Shown in pieces: positions 26,899-34,753 of a DNA stretch of 44,423 bases. The stretch lies in contig CAZJGG010000021.1 of the NCBI GenBank assembly GCA_964545475.1, positions 1 through 44,423 on the forward strand, given 5' to 3'. The notes below the pieces were generated by a model. It was not told the origin of the DNA. It did not search any database and was given only the letters and a program-made list of their open reading frames with translations. The translations under genes were made by a program, and so were the position numbers. Numbering within the stretch: the first letter of the stretch is position 1; every line of letters starts with the position of its first letter. Source of the DNA: CAZJGG01 sp964545475. GTDB taxonomy: Bacteria; Bacillota; Clostridia; Lachnospirales; JAISER01.

Positions 26899-28710
26899 TT
26901 AAATCCTTAAAACTTTGTCTTCTTCCTCTTGTTTGAACTGGTTTGTATAAAGCTTGTAATAATGCCCTTTTAGTGCCATAAGCTCTTTATGGTTGCCGCT
27001 TTCAATTATGTTTCCGTGTTCAAGCACCAAAATGCGGTCGCAAGTACGAATAGTTGAAAGTCTGTGGGCGATTATAAAGCTTGTGCGCCCAGAAAGAACT
27101 TTATCCACAGCTTTTTGGATAACCATTTCGGTTTCAGTATCAATTGAAGACGTCGCTTCGTCTAAAATAAAAAGCCTTGGATTTGCGATTATCGCTCTTG
27201 CAAACGAAACAAGCTGCTTTTCCCCAGCGGAAAGTTTGTCGCCGCCCTCTCCAACGTCTGTTTGGAAGCCTTTTTCCTTTCGCATAATGAAATCGTAAGC
27301 GTTTACAGTTTTAGCAGTTTCAATAACTTCCTCGTCCGTTGCGGTTAATTTGCCGTATCTAATGTTTTCCATAATTGTGCCGCTAAATAAATGGGGCGTT
27401 TGCAAAACATAACCCAAATTAGACTGTAACCATATTTGGGGGCGTTTTTTATAATCAACGCCGTCAATTTTTATAACACCCTCGGTTGGCTCGTAAAAGC
27501 GGCAAAGCAAATTTACAATTGTGCTTTTGCCTGCGCCTGTCGCTCCGACTATAGCTGTTTTTTCCCCAGCTTTCACATGGAGGTTAAAGCTTTCTAATAC
27601 TTTCTCCCCTTCTTTATATGAAAAACCTACGTTATCAAATTCAATATCGCCAACAATTTCAGGCCAGTTATCTTTATTAGCAAATTCCTTTAATACCTCT
27701 TCGTTATCAGTAATATCTGGAGTTTTTTCCACAAGGGAAAAAGTTCGTTCAGCAGAAGCTTGGGCAGATTGCATTTCAGAAAAAATTCTGGCAATTTGCT
27801 GAACAGGCTCAAAAATTTGCATTGTGTAAGAAACAAATACGGATAAAGTACCAAAGCTTATTGCTCCGGTAAAAACAGCTCCGCCCCCACGCCATAAAAT
27901 AAGACCCACTCCAAGGGAGCTTATGGAAAGCACTACCGGTAAATAAACAGAGGATAAAACAGCGGCTCTAACGCTTACCGTACGCATATCAGAGGTTAAA
28001 ACGCTGTATTCCTTTAAGTTCTCCTCTTCACGGATTAAGGTTTTTGTTGTTCTTGCCCCCATAATACCTTCCGTTATTGCGCCGGTTATTTTGGAGTTTA
28101 TTTTTCTAACGTCTCTTTGGTTTTTTAATATCTTTCTTTGAAAGTAAAAGCTTACAACACACAAAATTGGCAAAATGCCAATTAGTATAAGTGAAAGTTT
28201 AAAATTTAAAATCATCATGCTTATAATAACAATTACAATTATCGCAATAGCCCAAAATATATCTACAATGCTCCAAGCAACAACATCTCCAATACGCTGG
28301 GCATCGGATGTCATTCTTGCCATTATCCAGCCAACTGGAGTTTTGTCGTAATAAGAAAAGGAAAGCTCTTGAAGTTTTTTAAATCCTGCTTTTCTTATGT
28401 CATAGGCTATGCTTGTTTCAAGCTTTGCCCCAAGGCTTATAAAACCATACAAAATAAAAGTCTGAGCAATAATCGCCACGACATAAACCGTTATAAAAGC
28501 CGGAACGTTTGTTAAATCTCTTTTTTCTATAAAATTATCAAGGGCAAATTTAGTGGCAAGGGGGAAAAACGCATCAAGCCCTGCCAAAAAAATCATAAAA
28601 GCCCCAATACCTATCACAATTTTATAATGGGGCTTAAAAAACTCCGCCATTTTTTTCCATAGGGTAATGTCTATATTTTTGCTATATTCTTCTTCTCTGA
28701 ATTCATCCAT
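26899..28710 (-). CDS. ABC exporter half-transporter with intact ATPase site
   Basis: Type IV ABC exporter subunit, about 603 aa from the ATG at 28710. Six membrane helices (about residues 35-310) precede an ATPase with Walker A GATGAGKST, signature LSAGEKQLVSFARA, Walker B LFILDEATSSID with the catalytic Glu, and HRLSTI. An upstream in-frame extension runs into mobile-element sequence and is not native. The ribosome site AAGGAG, 6 nt before the ATG, belongs to the end of that element. With the gene at 29047-30786 it forms a heterodimer, in which this subunit carries the consensus catalytic Glu. Substrate unknown; multidrug-type export is the usual assignment. Confidence 0.93.
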   Translation of the reverse strand: MDEFREEEYSKNIDITLWKKMAEFFKPHYKIVIGIGAFMIFLAGLDAFFPLATKFALDNFIEKRDLTNVPAFITVYVVAIIAQTFILYGFISLGAKLETSIAYDIRKAGFKKLQELSFSYYDKTPVGWIMARMTSDAQRIGDVVAWSIVDIFWAIAIIVIVIISMMILNFKLSLILIGILPILCVVSFYFQRKILKNQRDVRKINSKITGAITEGIMGARTTKTLIREEENLKEYSVLTSDMRTVSVRAAVLSSVYLPVVLSISSLGVGLILWRGGGAVFTGAISFGTLSVFVSYTMQIFEPVQQIARIFSEMQSAQASAERTFSLVEKTPDITDNEEVLKEFANKDNWPEIVGDIEFDNVGFSYKEGEKVLESFNLHVKAGEKTAIVGATGAGKSTIVNLLCRFYEPTEGVIKIDGVDYKKRPQIWLQSNLGYVLQTPHLFSGTIMENIRYGKLTATDEEVIETAKTVNAYDFIMRKEKGFQTDVGEGGDKLSAGEKQLVSFARAIIANPRLFILDEATSSIDTETEMVIQKAVDKVLSGRTSFIIAHRLSTIRTCDRILVLEHGNIIESGNHKELMALKGHYYKLYTNQFKQEEEDKVLRI

Positions 28711-28714
28711 ATTA

Positions 28715-29036
28715 TACTCCTTAACCACATAAATTAGCACTGCCTTGCGGCAAATTTTGCTTGTGGACTTCGTCATCAACTTCTTGTGTACCGATATACT
28801 CCTTAACCGATAAAAGTTGTACTTAATTGCGAGGGTTTTTGGCGCAAGACGAGGAACGACGAACGCCGCGTACCCACAGTGGTACGCAAGTAAGGAGTAA
28901 CGAAGTATTGCGCCAAAAACACCGCAAGTAAGTGCGACTTTTATTGATTAAGGAGTATAGCACACGGCGTCGTTTCTTCCTTGCCACAAGCAAAATTTGC
29001 TCGCAACTCAGTACTAATTTATATGGTTAAGGAGTA
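28715..29036. mobile_element. MITE family A copy carrying a nested family B insertion
   Basis: Ends TACTCCTTAACC and GGTTAAGGAGTA, flanked by TA at 28713-28714 and 29037-29038. Total length is 322 bp. Removing the inner element (161 bp) and one TA leaves exactly 159 bp, equal to the uninterrupted copy at 12904-13062 and close to it in sequence. It fills the space between the two ABC exporter genes. Confidence 0.92.
28797..28957. mobile_element. MITE family B inserted into the family A element (161 bp)
   Basis: Ends TACTCCTTAACC and, at the right, GATTAAGGAGTA (one mismatch). TA flanks both sides (28795-28796, 28958-28959) at the point where the intact A copy has a single TA (CCGCTAGCAC). The arms are long and similar almost to the centre (GGTTTTTGGCGCAA on the left; GTGTTTTTGGCGCAA inverted from the right). 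The interior differs from family A although the ends are shared, which suggests a common transposase. No coding capacity. Confidence 0.92.
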
Positions 29037-29046
29037 TATCACTCCG

Positions 29047-30786
29047 TTAAAAATCCTGCATATTTTGTATTTCCCATATTCTTGAATAAAGCCCCGGTCG
29101 GCTTATAAGCTCTTCATGTGTGCCAGAATCTGCTATTTCACCGTTTTCAATAATGAAAATACGGGAAGCGTCCATTAGTGTTGTCATTCTTTGAGAGATT
29201 ATAAACGTTGTTACGTCTTTTCGTCTTTCGCTAAGAGCCTGCCTTATTTGTTTGTCTGTCTCGGTGTCAACGGCACTTAAAGAATCGTCAAAAACTAAAA
29301 TATCGCTGTTTTTTATTATTGTTCTTGCAATGGCAAGGCGCTGCTTCTGACCGCCGGAAAGAGTAACGCCTCGCTCGCCTACAAGTGTTTCGTAGCCGCT
29401 TTCAAAGCTTAAAACATCCTCATGTATAGCGGCGGTTTTTGTGGCGTATTCTATTTCGTTTTCTAAAACATGATTGTTAGCCATTTTTATATTTTCTTTT
29501 ATGGTTTTGGAATATAGAAATGGTTCTTGAAGCACAAGTCCAATTTTTTGCCTTAGCCATTTTTTCTCTATGTGGTTAATATCCATTCCGTTTATTGTTA
29601 TTTTGCCGCTTTTTAAATCATAAAGCCGTATAAGCAAATGCATAATTGTAGACTTGCCTGAGCCTGTGCCACCAAGCACGCCTATAGTCTCCCCTGCTTT
29701 AACAGTGAAAGACAAGTTGTTTAAAATATTTTCGCTGTCGCCATAGCTAAAGCATACGTTGTCGAAAACAACATCTCCGTCTAAACCTGGGTGGAGATGA
29801 CCAAATTCGTCTTGCTCCGGTACTTCGTTTAAAATTTCCATAATACGGTTAAGGCTTACGCCCATTTTACTCATATCACTTAAAATACGTCCAAGGCTTC
29901 TAACAGGCCATATTAGCATACTTACATATGCGTTAAACAGTATAAACGTACCTAAAGAAATTTGACTATCAAAGACCATTTGCAAACCAAAAAGCAAAAC
30001 AATACCTATTTGTATAAGACAGAAAAAATCCGAAACTGCCCAAAAAACAGCTATTTTTTTTATCATTTTATAAGCTAAATTACGAAATCCGCTGTTTTTT
30101 TCCTCAAATTTGTCAATTTCAAACTGTTCCCTGCCAAACGCCCGAACAACCCTTACAGCGGATAGATTTTCATTAAGAACTGTGGCAAGTTCTCCTTCTT
30201 TTTCGTCTGCCTGTAAAAACGCCTTGCTTATTTTAAATGAAAAGTATACCGAAAATATTATAATAGCAGGAATTACACAAAGGCTTAAAAGCGCAAGCCG
30301 TACATTAATGTTAAACATGAAATAAAGGGTAAAGGCAACAATGAAAATAATGCGCCCAAGCTCCATAATTTGTGTTTCCAAAAAGCGACGGATTGTTTCA
30401 ACGTCGGAAGTGGCTCGTTGTATTAAATCACCTGTTTGAGCTTTTACGTGGTAAGCATAAGGTAATTTTTGAATATGGCTGTACAGCCTGTTTTTAACGT
30501 CCATTATTATTTTTTCTGTTGCTACGGCAGACCATTTGCCTTTGAAAAAAGTAAAAACACCTTGCCCAATGCTAAAGGCAAACACAAAAACAGCGCAACC
30601 AAAAAGCCCCACATTACCAAACGAATATGGGGAGGGTTCTCCATTTATTACGGTATCTATAGCATATTTTACTACTTGTGGGATTAATAATGAAAAACAT
30701 GCCGCAAACGCAGTGGCGGCAATTGATAAAATATATAGCAATAACATTTCTTTAACTAAATGCCATAGCCTTTTTAAAACTAGCAC
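29047..30786 (-). CDS. ABC exporter half-transporter with degenerate ATPase site
   Basis: Partner subunit of the preceding exporter protein, about 579 aa from a GTG at 30786 (GAGGTG 5 nt before it). An in-frame ATG-type start at 30825 would add 13 residues but lacks a ribosome site. Six helices precede the ATPase with Walker A GGTGSGKST, signature LSGGQKQRLAIAR and Walker B DILVFDDSLSAVD. There the catalytic Glu is Asp, as in the degenerate half of heterodimeric exporters such as BmrC and TM287 (family knowledge). The stop is now separated from the second subunit gene by 336 nt of mobile elements; originally the gap was about 14 nt. A promoter is predicted at 30874-30902. Confidence 0.93.
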   Translation of the reverse strand: MLVLKRLWHLVKEMLLLYILSIAATAFAACFSLLIPQVVKYAIDTVINGEPSPYSFGNVGLFGCAVFVFAFSIGQGVFTFFKGKWSAVATEKIIMDVKNRLYSHIQKLPYAYHVKAQTGDLIQRATSDVETIRRFLETQIMELGRIIFIVAFTLYFMFNINVRLALLSLCVIPAIIIFSVYFSFKISKAFLQADEKEGELATVLNENLSAVRVVRAFGREQFEIDKFEEKNSGFRNLAYKMIKKIAVFWAVSDFFCLIQIGIVLLFGLQMVFDSQISLGTFILFNAYVSMLIWPVRSLGRILSDMSKMGVSLNRIMEILNEVPEQDEFGHLHPGLDGDVVFDNVCFSYGDSENILNNLSFTVKAGETIGVLGGTGSGKSTIMHLLIRLYDLKSGKITINGMDINHIEKKWLRQKIGLVLQEPFLYSKTIKENIKMANNHVLENEIEYATKTAAIHEDVLSFESGYETLVGERGVTLSGGQKQRLAIARTIIKNSDILVFDDSLSAVDTETDKQIRQALSERRKDVTTFIISQRMTTLMDASRIFIIENGEIADSGTHEELISRPGLYSRIWEIQNMQDF

Positions 30787-30873
30787 AAAAACACCTCGTT
30801 GAGTCATACTTGAAGAAAATTGCATCTAAATTGATAAGTCATCACTTAAGTTACTACTTATTTTTTCACATTT

Positions 30874-30902
30874 ATTGTAATACATATTAGAAATAAATTC
30901 AA
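30874..30902 (-). promoter_or_regulatory. Predicted promoter of the ABC exporter operon
   Basis: On the minus strand TTGAAT (30897-30902), 17-nt spacer, TACAAT (30874-30879). It lies back to back with the nfo promoter. Confidence 0.55.
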
Positions 30903-30910
30903 CTTAAATA

Positions 30911-30939
30911 TTGATATATATTAATAAAAGGCGTATTAT
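30911..30939 (+). promoter_or_regulatory. Predicted promoter of the endonuclease IV gene
   Basis: TTGATA (30911-30916), 17-nt spacer, TATTAT (30934-30939), 29 nt before the ATG at 30969. Confidence 0.6.
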
Positions 30940-30968
30940 AGATATATTACTTTACAAAGGAGATTTTT

Positions 30969-31829
30969 ATGCTAATAGGTTCACATGTTTCAATGTCTAA
31001 AGGGCTTATCGGGGCGGCAAAAGAGGCCAATTCCTACGGCGCAAGTACATTTATGATTTACACCGGTGCTCCTCAAAATACAAGGCGTTCCCCAATTTCA
31101 AAGCTAAAAATTGAAGAGGGCTGGCAATTTATGAAAGAAGCGGGTATAGATTCCTTTGTTGTACACGCCCCATATATAATGAATTTAGCGTCTTTTAAAG
31201 ACGATTTGTTTAATATGAGTGTTGAATTTCTTGCAGAAGAATTAAGGCGCACGGAAGCTTTAGGTTCTGATTATTTGGTTATGCACCCCGGTTCTTTTAC
31301 TGAAAAGGATTTGGATTACGGAATAAATCGCATTGCTCAAGGGTTAAACATGGTGCTTGAAAATGAGGTTAAGCCGTCAATTTGCTTGGAAACAATGGCA
31401 GGCAAAGGCTCAGAAGTTGGCAGAACCTTTGAGGAACTTAAGCAAATTATAGACAAGGTTGAAAAAGGGGACAGAATAAATGTTTGCCTTGATACATGCC
31501 ATATACATGACGCTGGTTATGATATTATAAATGATTTTGACGGAGTGATGCAGCAATTTGACAGCGTTTTGGGGATTGATAAGCTTAAAGTTTTGCATAT
31601 AAACGGTTCTTTAAACAAGCCGGGGGCAAAAAAGGACAGGCACGCAAACATTGGAGCAGGAGCAGATAACCCAAGAGGGGCTGACCAAATCGGTTTTGAT
31701 GTTATTTACAATATTGTTCATTCAAAATATTGCAAGGACAAATATCTTATTTTAGAAACGCCGTGGATTGATGATAAAACAAACCTGTATAAAGAGGAAA
31801 TAGCAGCGTTAAAGGGAAACTTATTGTAA
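30969..31829 (+). CDS. nfo: Endonuclease IV (apurinic/apyrimidinic endonuclease)
   Basis: Cuts DNA 5' of abasic sites and removes blocked 3' ends in base-excision repair; a zinc enzyme with a TIM-barrel fold. The 286-aa protein has the family start MLIGSHVSMSKGL, then GAPQNTRR, VHAPYIMNLAS, LVMHPGSF, ICLETMAGKG and CLDTCHIHDAGYD. Near the end come LHINGS, DRHANIGAG and LILETPW. These hold the His, Glu and Asp ligands of the three-metal site. Strong AAAGGAG site 8 nt upstream of the ATG. It has its own predicted promoter and is followed after 43 nt by a superoxide dismutase gene, so oxidative-damage defence is a sensible shared theme. Confidence 0.96.
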   Translation: MLIGSHVSMSKGLIGAAKEANSYGASTFMIYTGAPQNTRRSPISKLKIEEGWQFMKEAGIDSFVVHAPYIMNLASFKDDLFNMSVEFLAEELRRTEALGSDYLVMHPGSFTEKDLDYGINRIAQGLNMVLENEVKPSICLETMAGKGSEVGRTFEELKQIIDKVEKGDRINVCLDTCHIHDAGYDIINDFDGVMQQFDSVLGIDKLKVLHINGSLNKPGAKKDRHANIGAGADNPRGADQIGFDVIYNIVHSKYCKDKYLILETPWIDDKTNLYKEEIAALKGNLL

Positions 31830-31872
31830 ATAAAAACATATGATACGGTAACTTTTTTTATGGGGTGTTCGT

Positions 31873-32472
31873 ATGTTAAACGAAAAATATCCGTTTAAGT
31901 TGCCGCAGTATGAATATTCATTTCAGGCGTTCGAGCCTTATATAGACTCGGAAACAATGTATATTCATTATGAAAAGCTTTTTAAAGGCTATATTGACAA
32001 TTTGAACAAGGCCTTAGCTAATTATCCTACTTTTCACAAAATGACCCTATATGAGCTTTTGACAACTCCGTTCTTTTTACGCAATCCCCAGTTTGTTGAC
32101 ATTATAAGATATGCAGGAGGGGTTTATAACCATTACATGTATTTTAACAAAATTGCCCCACCTTTTGAAAAACAAGTACCTAATGAAAATCTAATGATAA
32201 ATATTGAAAGCACATTTGGTTCGTTTAATAAGTTTCAAGATATATTTTCAAATGAAGCAAAAAAGGTTTTCGGCTCTGGATGGACATATCTTGTTACGGA
32301 TCAAAATGGCAGGCTTAATGTAATGTCTACAAAAAATCAGGATACGCCGCTTATTATGGGGCTTAAGCCTATAATTTTAATTGACATATGGGAACATGCT
32401 TACTTTTTGAAATATAAAAATTTGCGGGTGGATTACATTAATAACATGTGGAATTTATATGTTTGGAAATGA
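31873..32472 (+). CDS. Divergent iron/manganese superoxide dismutase
   Basis: A 199-aa member of the Fe/Mn superoxide dismutase family. All four metal ligands can be aligned: His in MYIHYEKLF, His in GGVYNHYMYF, and Asp plus His in DIWEHAYFLKY. GSGWTYLV and STKNQDTPL are also present, the latter with the Gln typical of Mn-type enzymes. The usual HHxKHH helix is reduced to HYEKLF, so the second-shell gateway His (His30 in MnSOD numbering) is Leu, while the gateway Tyr is kept. Activity may be altered. It has no signal peptide. It follows nfo and ends just before a perfect hairpin. Spore-coat or metal-binding roles known for some clostridial relatives are possible but unproven here. Confidence 0.85.
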   Translation: MLNEKYPFKLPQYEYSFQAFEPYIDSETMYIHYEKLFKGYIDNLNKALANYPTFHKMTLYELLTTPFFLRNPQFVDIIRYAGGVYNHYMYFNKIAPPFEKQVPNENLMINIESTFGSFNKFQDIFSNEAKKVFGSGWTYLVTDQNGRLNVMSTKNQDTPLIMGLKPIILIDIWEHAYFLKYKNLRVDYINNMWNLYVWK

Positions 32473-32479
32473 AGTATGT

Positions 32480-32506
32480 GAAAGGAGCGGTCTGACCGCT
32501 CCTTTC
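32480..32506 (+). terminator. Perfect GC-rich hairpin after the superoxide dismutase gene
   Basis: GAAAGGAGCGGTC and GACCGCTCCTTTC form a 13-bp perfect stem directly after the stop. The T tract beyond is weak (CAGACTG), so it may act as an RNA-stabilising end or be part of the repeat region. A similar stem at 32981-33008 bounds the other side. Confidence 0.55.
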
Positions 32507-32528
32507 AGACTGTAGACAAATTGCTCTA

Positions 32529-32952
32529 GGCTGTAAATAAAGATTGTCGACAGCCTGCGGAACGCATATAATGCGTTCCCTACGATATAGCATTCTAACG
32601 ATACTTTATGCCATTTTTAAAATAGATTTGTAGGGAACGCATTGTATGCGTTCCGAGTTCCAAATGGCATTNNNNNNNNNNNNNNNNNNNNNNNNNNNNN
32701 NNNNNNNNNNNNNNNNNNNNNNNNNNNNNNNNNNNNNNNNNNNNNNNNNNNNNNNNNNNNNNNNNNNNNNNAATTGGCTGCAAATAAGGGCTGTTGTCGG
32801 CTTGCGGAACGCATACAATGCGTTCCATACGAAATAGCGTTCTAATGTTACTTTATGTCATTATTAAAATAGATTTGTAGGGAACGCATTGTATGCGTTC
32901 CGAGTTCCAAAGGGCATTGTGCAAAAAAATGAACCATTATAACAAAAAAATT
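32529..32952. repeat. Tandem array of a 177-bp unit, interrupted by an assembly gap
   Basis: Each unit runs from GGCTG through two hairpins with arms GGAACGCAT/ATGCGTTCC to GGCATT (143 nt in both visible copies, 32529-32671 and 32776-32918). A 34-nt tail follows before the next GGCTG at 32953, where a third partial copy begins. The two copies are alike at most positions, with several substitutions. The four hairpins resemble intergenic REP-type palindromes. No gene is supported here. Confidence 0.85.
32672..32771. other. Assembly gap (100 N)
   Basis: Exactly 100 N, the conventional placeholder for a gap of unknown size. It falls inside the tandem array, where short reads would fail. Confidence 0.99.
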
Positions 32953-32980
32953 GGCTGCCAACAAAGATTGTCGGAAGCCT

Positions 32981-33008
32981 AAAAGGAGCAGGTTTACCGC
33001 TCCTTTTC
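32981..33008 (-). terminator. Terminator-like hairpin after the DUF3786 gene
   Basis: AAAAGGAGC, a bulged A and GGT pair with ACC and GCTCCTTTT. It follows the stop of the minus-strand gene at 33020 and ends in TTTT on that strand. Confidence 0.65.
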
Positions 33009-33019
33009 AATTGATAAAT

Positions 33020-33676
33020 TTACGAAAACATAAGGTCGTACTGATAAATTAAAAAATCAATAAGCATTGAGCCTGCAACGTCGGTGTCCTCTGCAGACAA
33101 ATAATGCTTTGCTCTTGAATTAAAAAGGACTTGCCCGGAGCCTTCCATTTCCTCGTCTGTAAGCCAAAGTTGAAGTGTTATAGGGTAATTTGGCATATAA
33201 CTAAAAGTTGCGCAAATATCAGCACTGGTTTTTGAAAAAGTTGCTCCAAACATTTCGCATACATTTTTTATTTTTTCCAACGGTTTATTGCAAAGCTTTT
33301 TAACAAGCCATTCATTGCTTCTGGCTTCAAAACCGGTGTTATAGGCTATGCCCCCTTGAAAGCTTCTGTAAGGAATTAAATCCGGGCCTAAAGGTGCGCC
33401 GTCGGCAATTGACAAGTAATGGAGAACCACAATACGCCATTCATAAATAGGTCTTTGTCCGGTTTTTGTAAACGTTAGGTTGCAGTCCGGCAAAGTGACG
33501 GTAACATCTTCTCCAAGGCTTTTAAACGTAAAAATATTTTTTTCTTTGTCGTATAATACGTTAGCATTTTTTGCTATTTCCTCTGGGTCTTTTTTGAGTA
33601 TTCTTTCTGCTGCAACGCCAAGCTGTTTTGCAAAAGCTCCCTCAAAATGTTTATCTAACATATATTCCTGTATCAT
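33020..33676 (-). CDS. DUF3786 domain protein
   Basis: A 218-aa soluble protein of the DUF3786 family, which has no assigned function. Recognisable blocks are VVLHYLSIADGAPLGPDLIPYRSF near residue 85, GGIAYNTGFEAR near 108, the PNYPITLQLWLTDEEMEGSGQVLFN region near 168 and KHYLSAEDTDVAGSMLIDFLI near the end. The start at 33676 follows AAAGGATGAG. It lies 16 nt downstream of the EamA transporter gene on the same strand, so the two are probably co-transcribed. Members often occur in anaerobes with corrinoid or iron-sulfur metabolism, but nothing nearby supports a specific role. Confidence 0.8.
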   Translation of the reverse strand: MIQEYMLDKHFEGAFAKQLGVAAERILKKDPEEIAKNANVLYDKEKNIFTFKSLGEDVTVTLPDCNLTFTKTGQRPIYEWRIVVLHYLSIADGAPLGPDLIPYRSFQGGIAYNTGFEARSNEWLVKKLCNKPLEKIKNVCEMFGATFSKTSADICATFSYMPNYPITLQLWLTDEEMEGSGQVLFNSRAKHYLSAEDTDVAGSMLIDFLIYQYDLMFS

Positions 33677-33692
33677 AATCTCATCCTTTCAT

Positions 33693-34616
33693 TTATGCTT
33701 CTTCTGGTAAAGTTATATTGTTTGTTTCTGTGTTATTGTTTTTCTTTTTCTCGCTTATATAAAGACCTAATAAAATAAACACACAGCCGATAGTTCCTAA
33801 CAGAGTTATTTTTTCTCCTAAAACAATGGCGGAAAAAATCATTGTAATAAGAGGGCTTAAATATATGTAAGAATTGGTTTTTACGCCGCCAATAATCTCC
33901 GAGGCTTTAGACCATGTAATAAAGCAAAGGGACGATGCCCCAACACCTAGGTATAAAACGTTTATAACATTTGAAATGCTTTTAAATGGGGATAAGTCAA
34001 GCCTTACCCCTAGTATATAAGAAACCGGAAGCATAACCAAGAGGGCATAGAAAAATATTTTTCTAGTTGAATATATAACGCTGTAATTGTAAGCAAACGT
34101 CTTTTTTAAAAATATTCCGTATGCCGCCCAGCTTGCCGCAGACGTAAGAGCAAGAAAATCCCCAAGGGGGTTTAAAGACAAATTTACGCTTCCGTTATAC
34201 ATTACAATAAAAATGCCAGTAAAGGCAACAATAAAGCCCATTATAAACAAAACGCCGATTTTTTCTTTATATATGAAATGGAACAATATGGCGGTTAACA
34301 TTGGGGAAACACTTAAAATTAAACCCACATTAGATGCAGTTGAATAAGTTAAAGCAATATTTTGTGTAAACATATAAGCGCAAACACCTGTAAGCCCGGC
34401 GCATAAAAAATAAATTTCTTCCTTAATGCTTGTTGGCTTTCGGAACTTCGGCTCTAGCAAAAGAAGCACAGCGTACCCTATTATGAAGCGGTAAATGACA
34501 ATGTGGGACGGGGACAAACTTCCAAGCAAAATTTTTATGGAAATAAGGGTGGTGCTCCAGATAAGAATTGTAAAAAGCGCAAATAAATGCCCTTTCACTT
34601 CGGGTCTTAAATTCAT
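33693..34616 (-). CDS. EamA/DMT-family transporter
   Basis: A 307-aa membrane protein with ten hydrophobic helices arranged as two EamA repeats: GHLFALFTILIWSTTLISIKI at the start of the first, and LNPLGDFLALTSAASWAAYGIFLKK at the start of the second. The charged tail SEKKKNNNTETNN is cytoplasmic. Relatives move metabolites such as amino acids or nucleosides out of the cell; the substrate is not evident. The ATG at 34616 follows GAGGTG by 7 nt. It reads divergently from the nucleotidyltransferase gene and is followed by the DUF3786 gene. Confidence 0.9.
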   Translation of the reverse strand: MNLRPEVKGHLFALFTILIWSTTLISIKILLGSLSPSHIVIYRFIIGYAVLLLLEPKFRKPTSIKEEIYFLCAGLTGVCAYMFTQNIALTYSTASNVGLILSVSPMLTAILFHFIYKEKIGVLFIMGFIVAFTGIFIVMYNGSVNLSLNPLGDFLALTSAASWAAYGIFLKKTFAYNYSVIYSTRKIFFYALLVMLPVSYILGVRLDLSPFKSISNVINVLYLGVGASSLCFITWSKASEIIGGVKTNSYIYLSPLITMIFSAIVLGEKITLLGTIGCVFILLGLYISEKKKNNNTETNNITLPEEA

Positions 34617-34692
34617 GGGGTTTCACCTCGGGTTAATATTTAGAATATTATAAACTTTTTTGCTAGAAATGGCTATACATTTTTGCAAAATT

Positions 34693-34701
34693 TGCTATAA
34701 T
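34693..34701 (+). promoter_or_regulatory. Extended -10 promoter element for the nucleotidyltransferase operon
   Basis: TGC directly before a perfect TATAAT (34696-34701). No good -35 box is seen at the right distance. Transcripts would start close to the family E element and carry it in their leader. Confidence 0.5.
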
Positions 34702-34709
34702 AATAATAA

Positions 34710-34753
34710 GAACATATATTCAATTTGGGTAACACCTTATTGAATACATGTTC
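34710..34753. mobile_element. Short family E palindromic element (44 bp, internally deleted)
   Basis: GAACATATATTCAAT and ATTGAATACATGTTC are inverted repeats around a 14-nt centre. TAA flanks both ends (34707-34709, 34754-34756). Read on the minus strand it follows the first 35 nt of the 108-bp element at 41940-42047 with a few changes, so it looks like a shortened derivative. In the RNA it would form a hairpin upstream of the start codon at 34780. Confidence 0.7.

Noticed and set aside
28711..28779. 23-residue N-terminal extension of the second ABC exporter subunit
   Set aside because: The codons are mobile-element sequence, and the ATG at 28710 has the ribosome site and the family-like start.
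32595..32845. Several open frames across the N run
   Set aside because: They exist only because N was read through; they consist of repeat hairpins.
32480..33008. CRISPR array
   Set aside because: Units are 177 bp with internal palindromes, not short direct repeats with unique spacers, and no cas gene is present.
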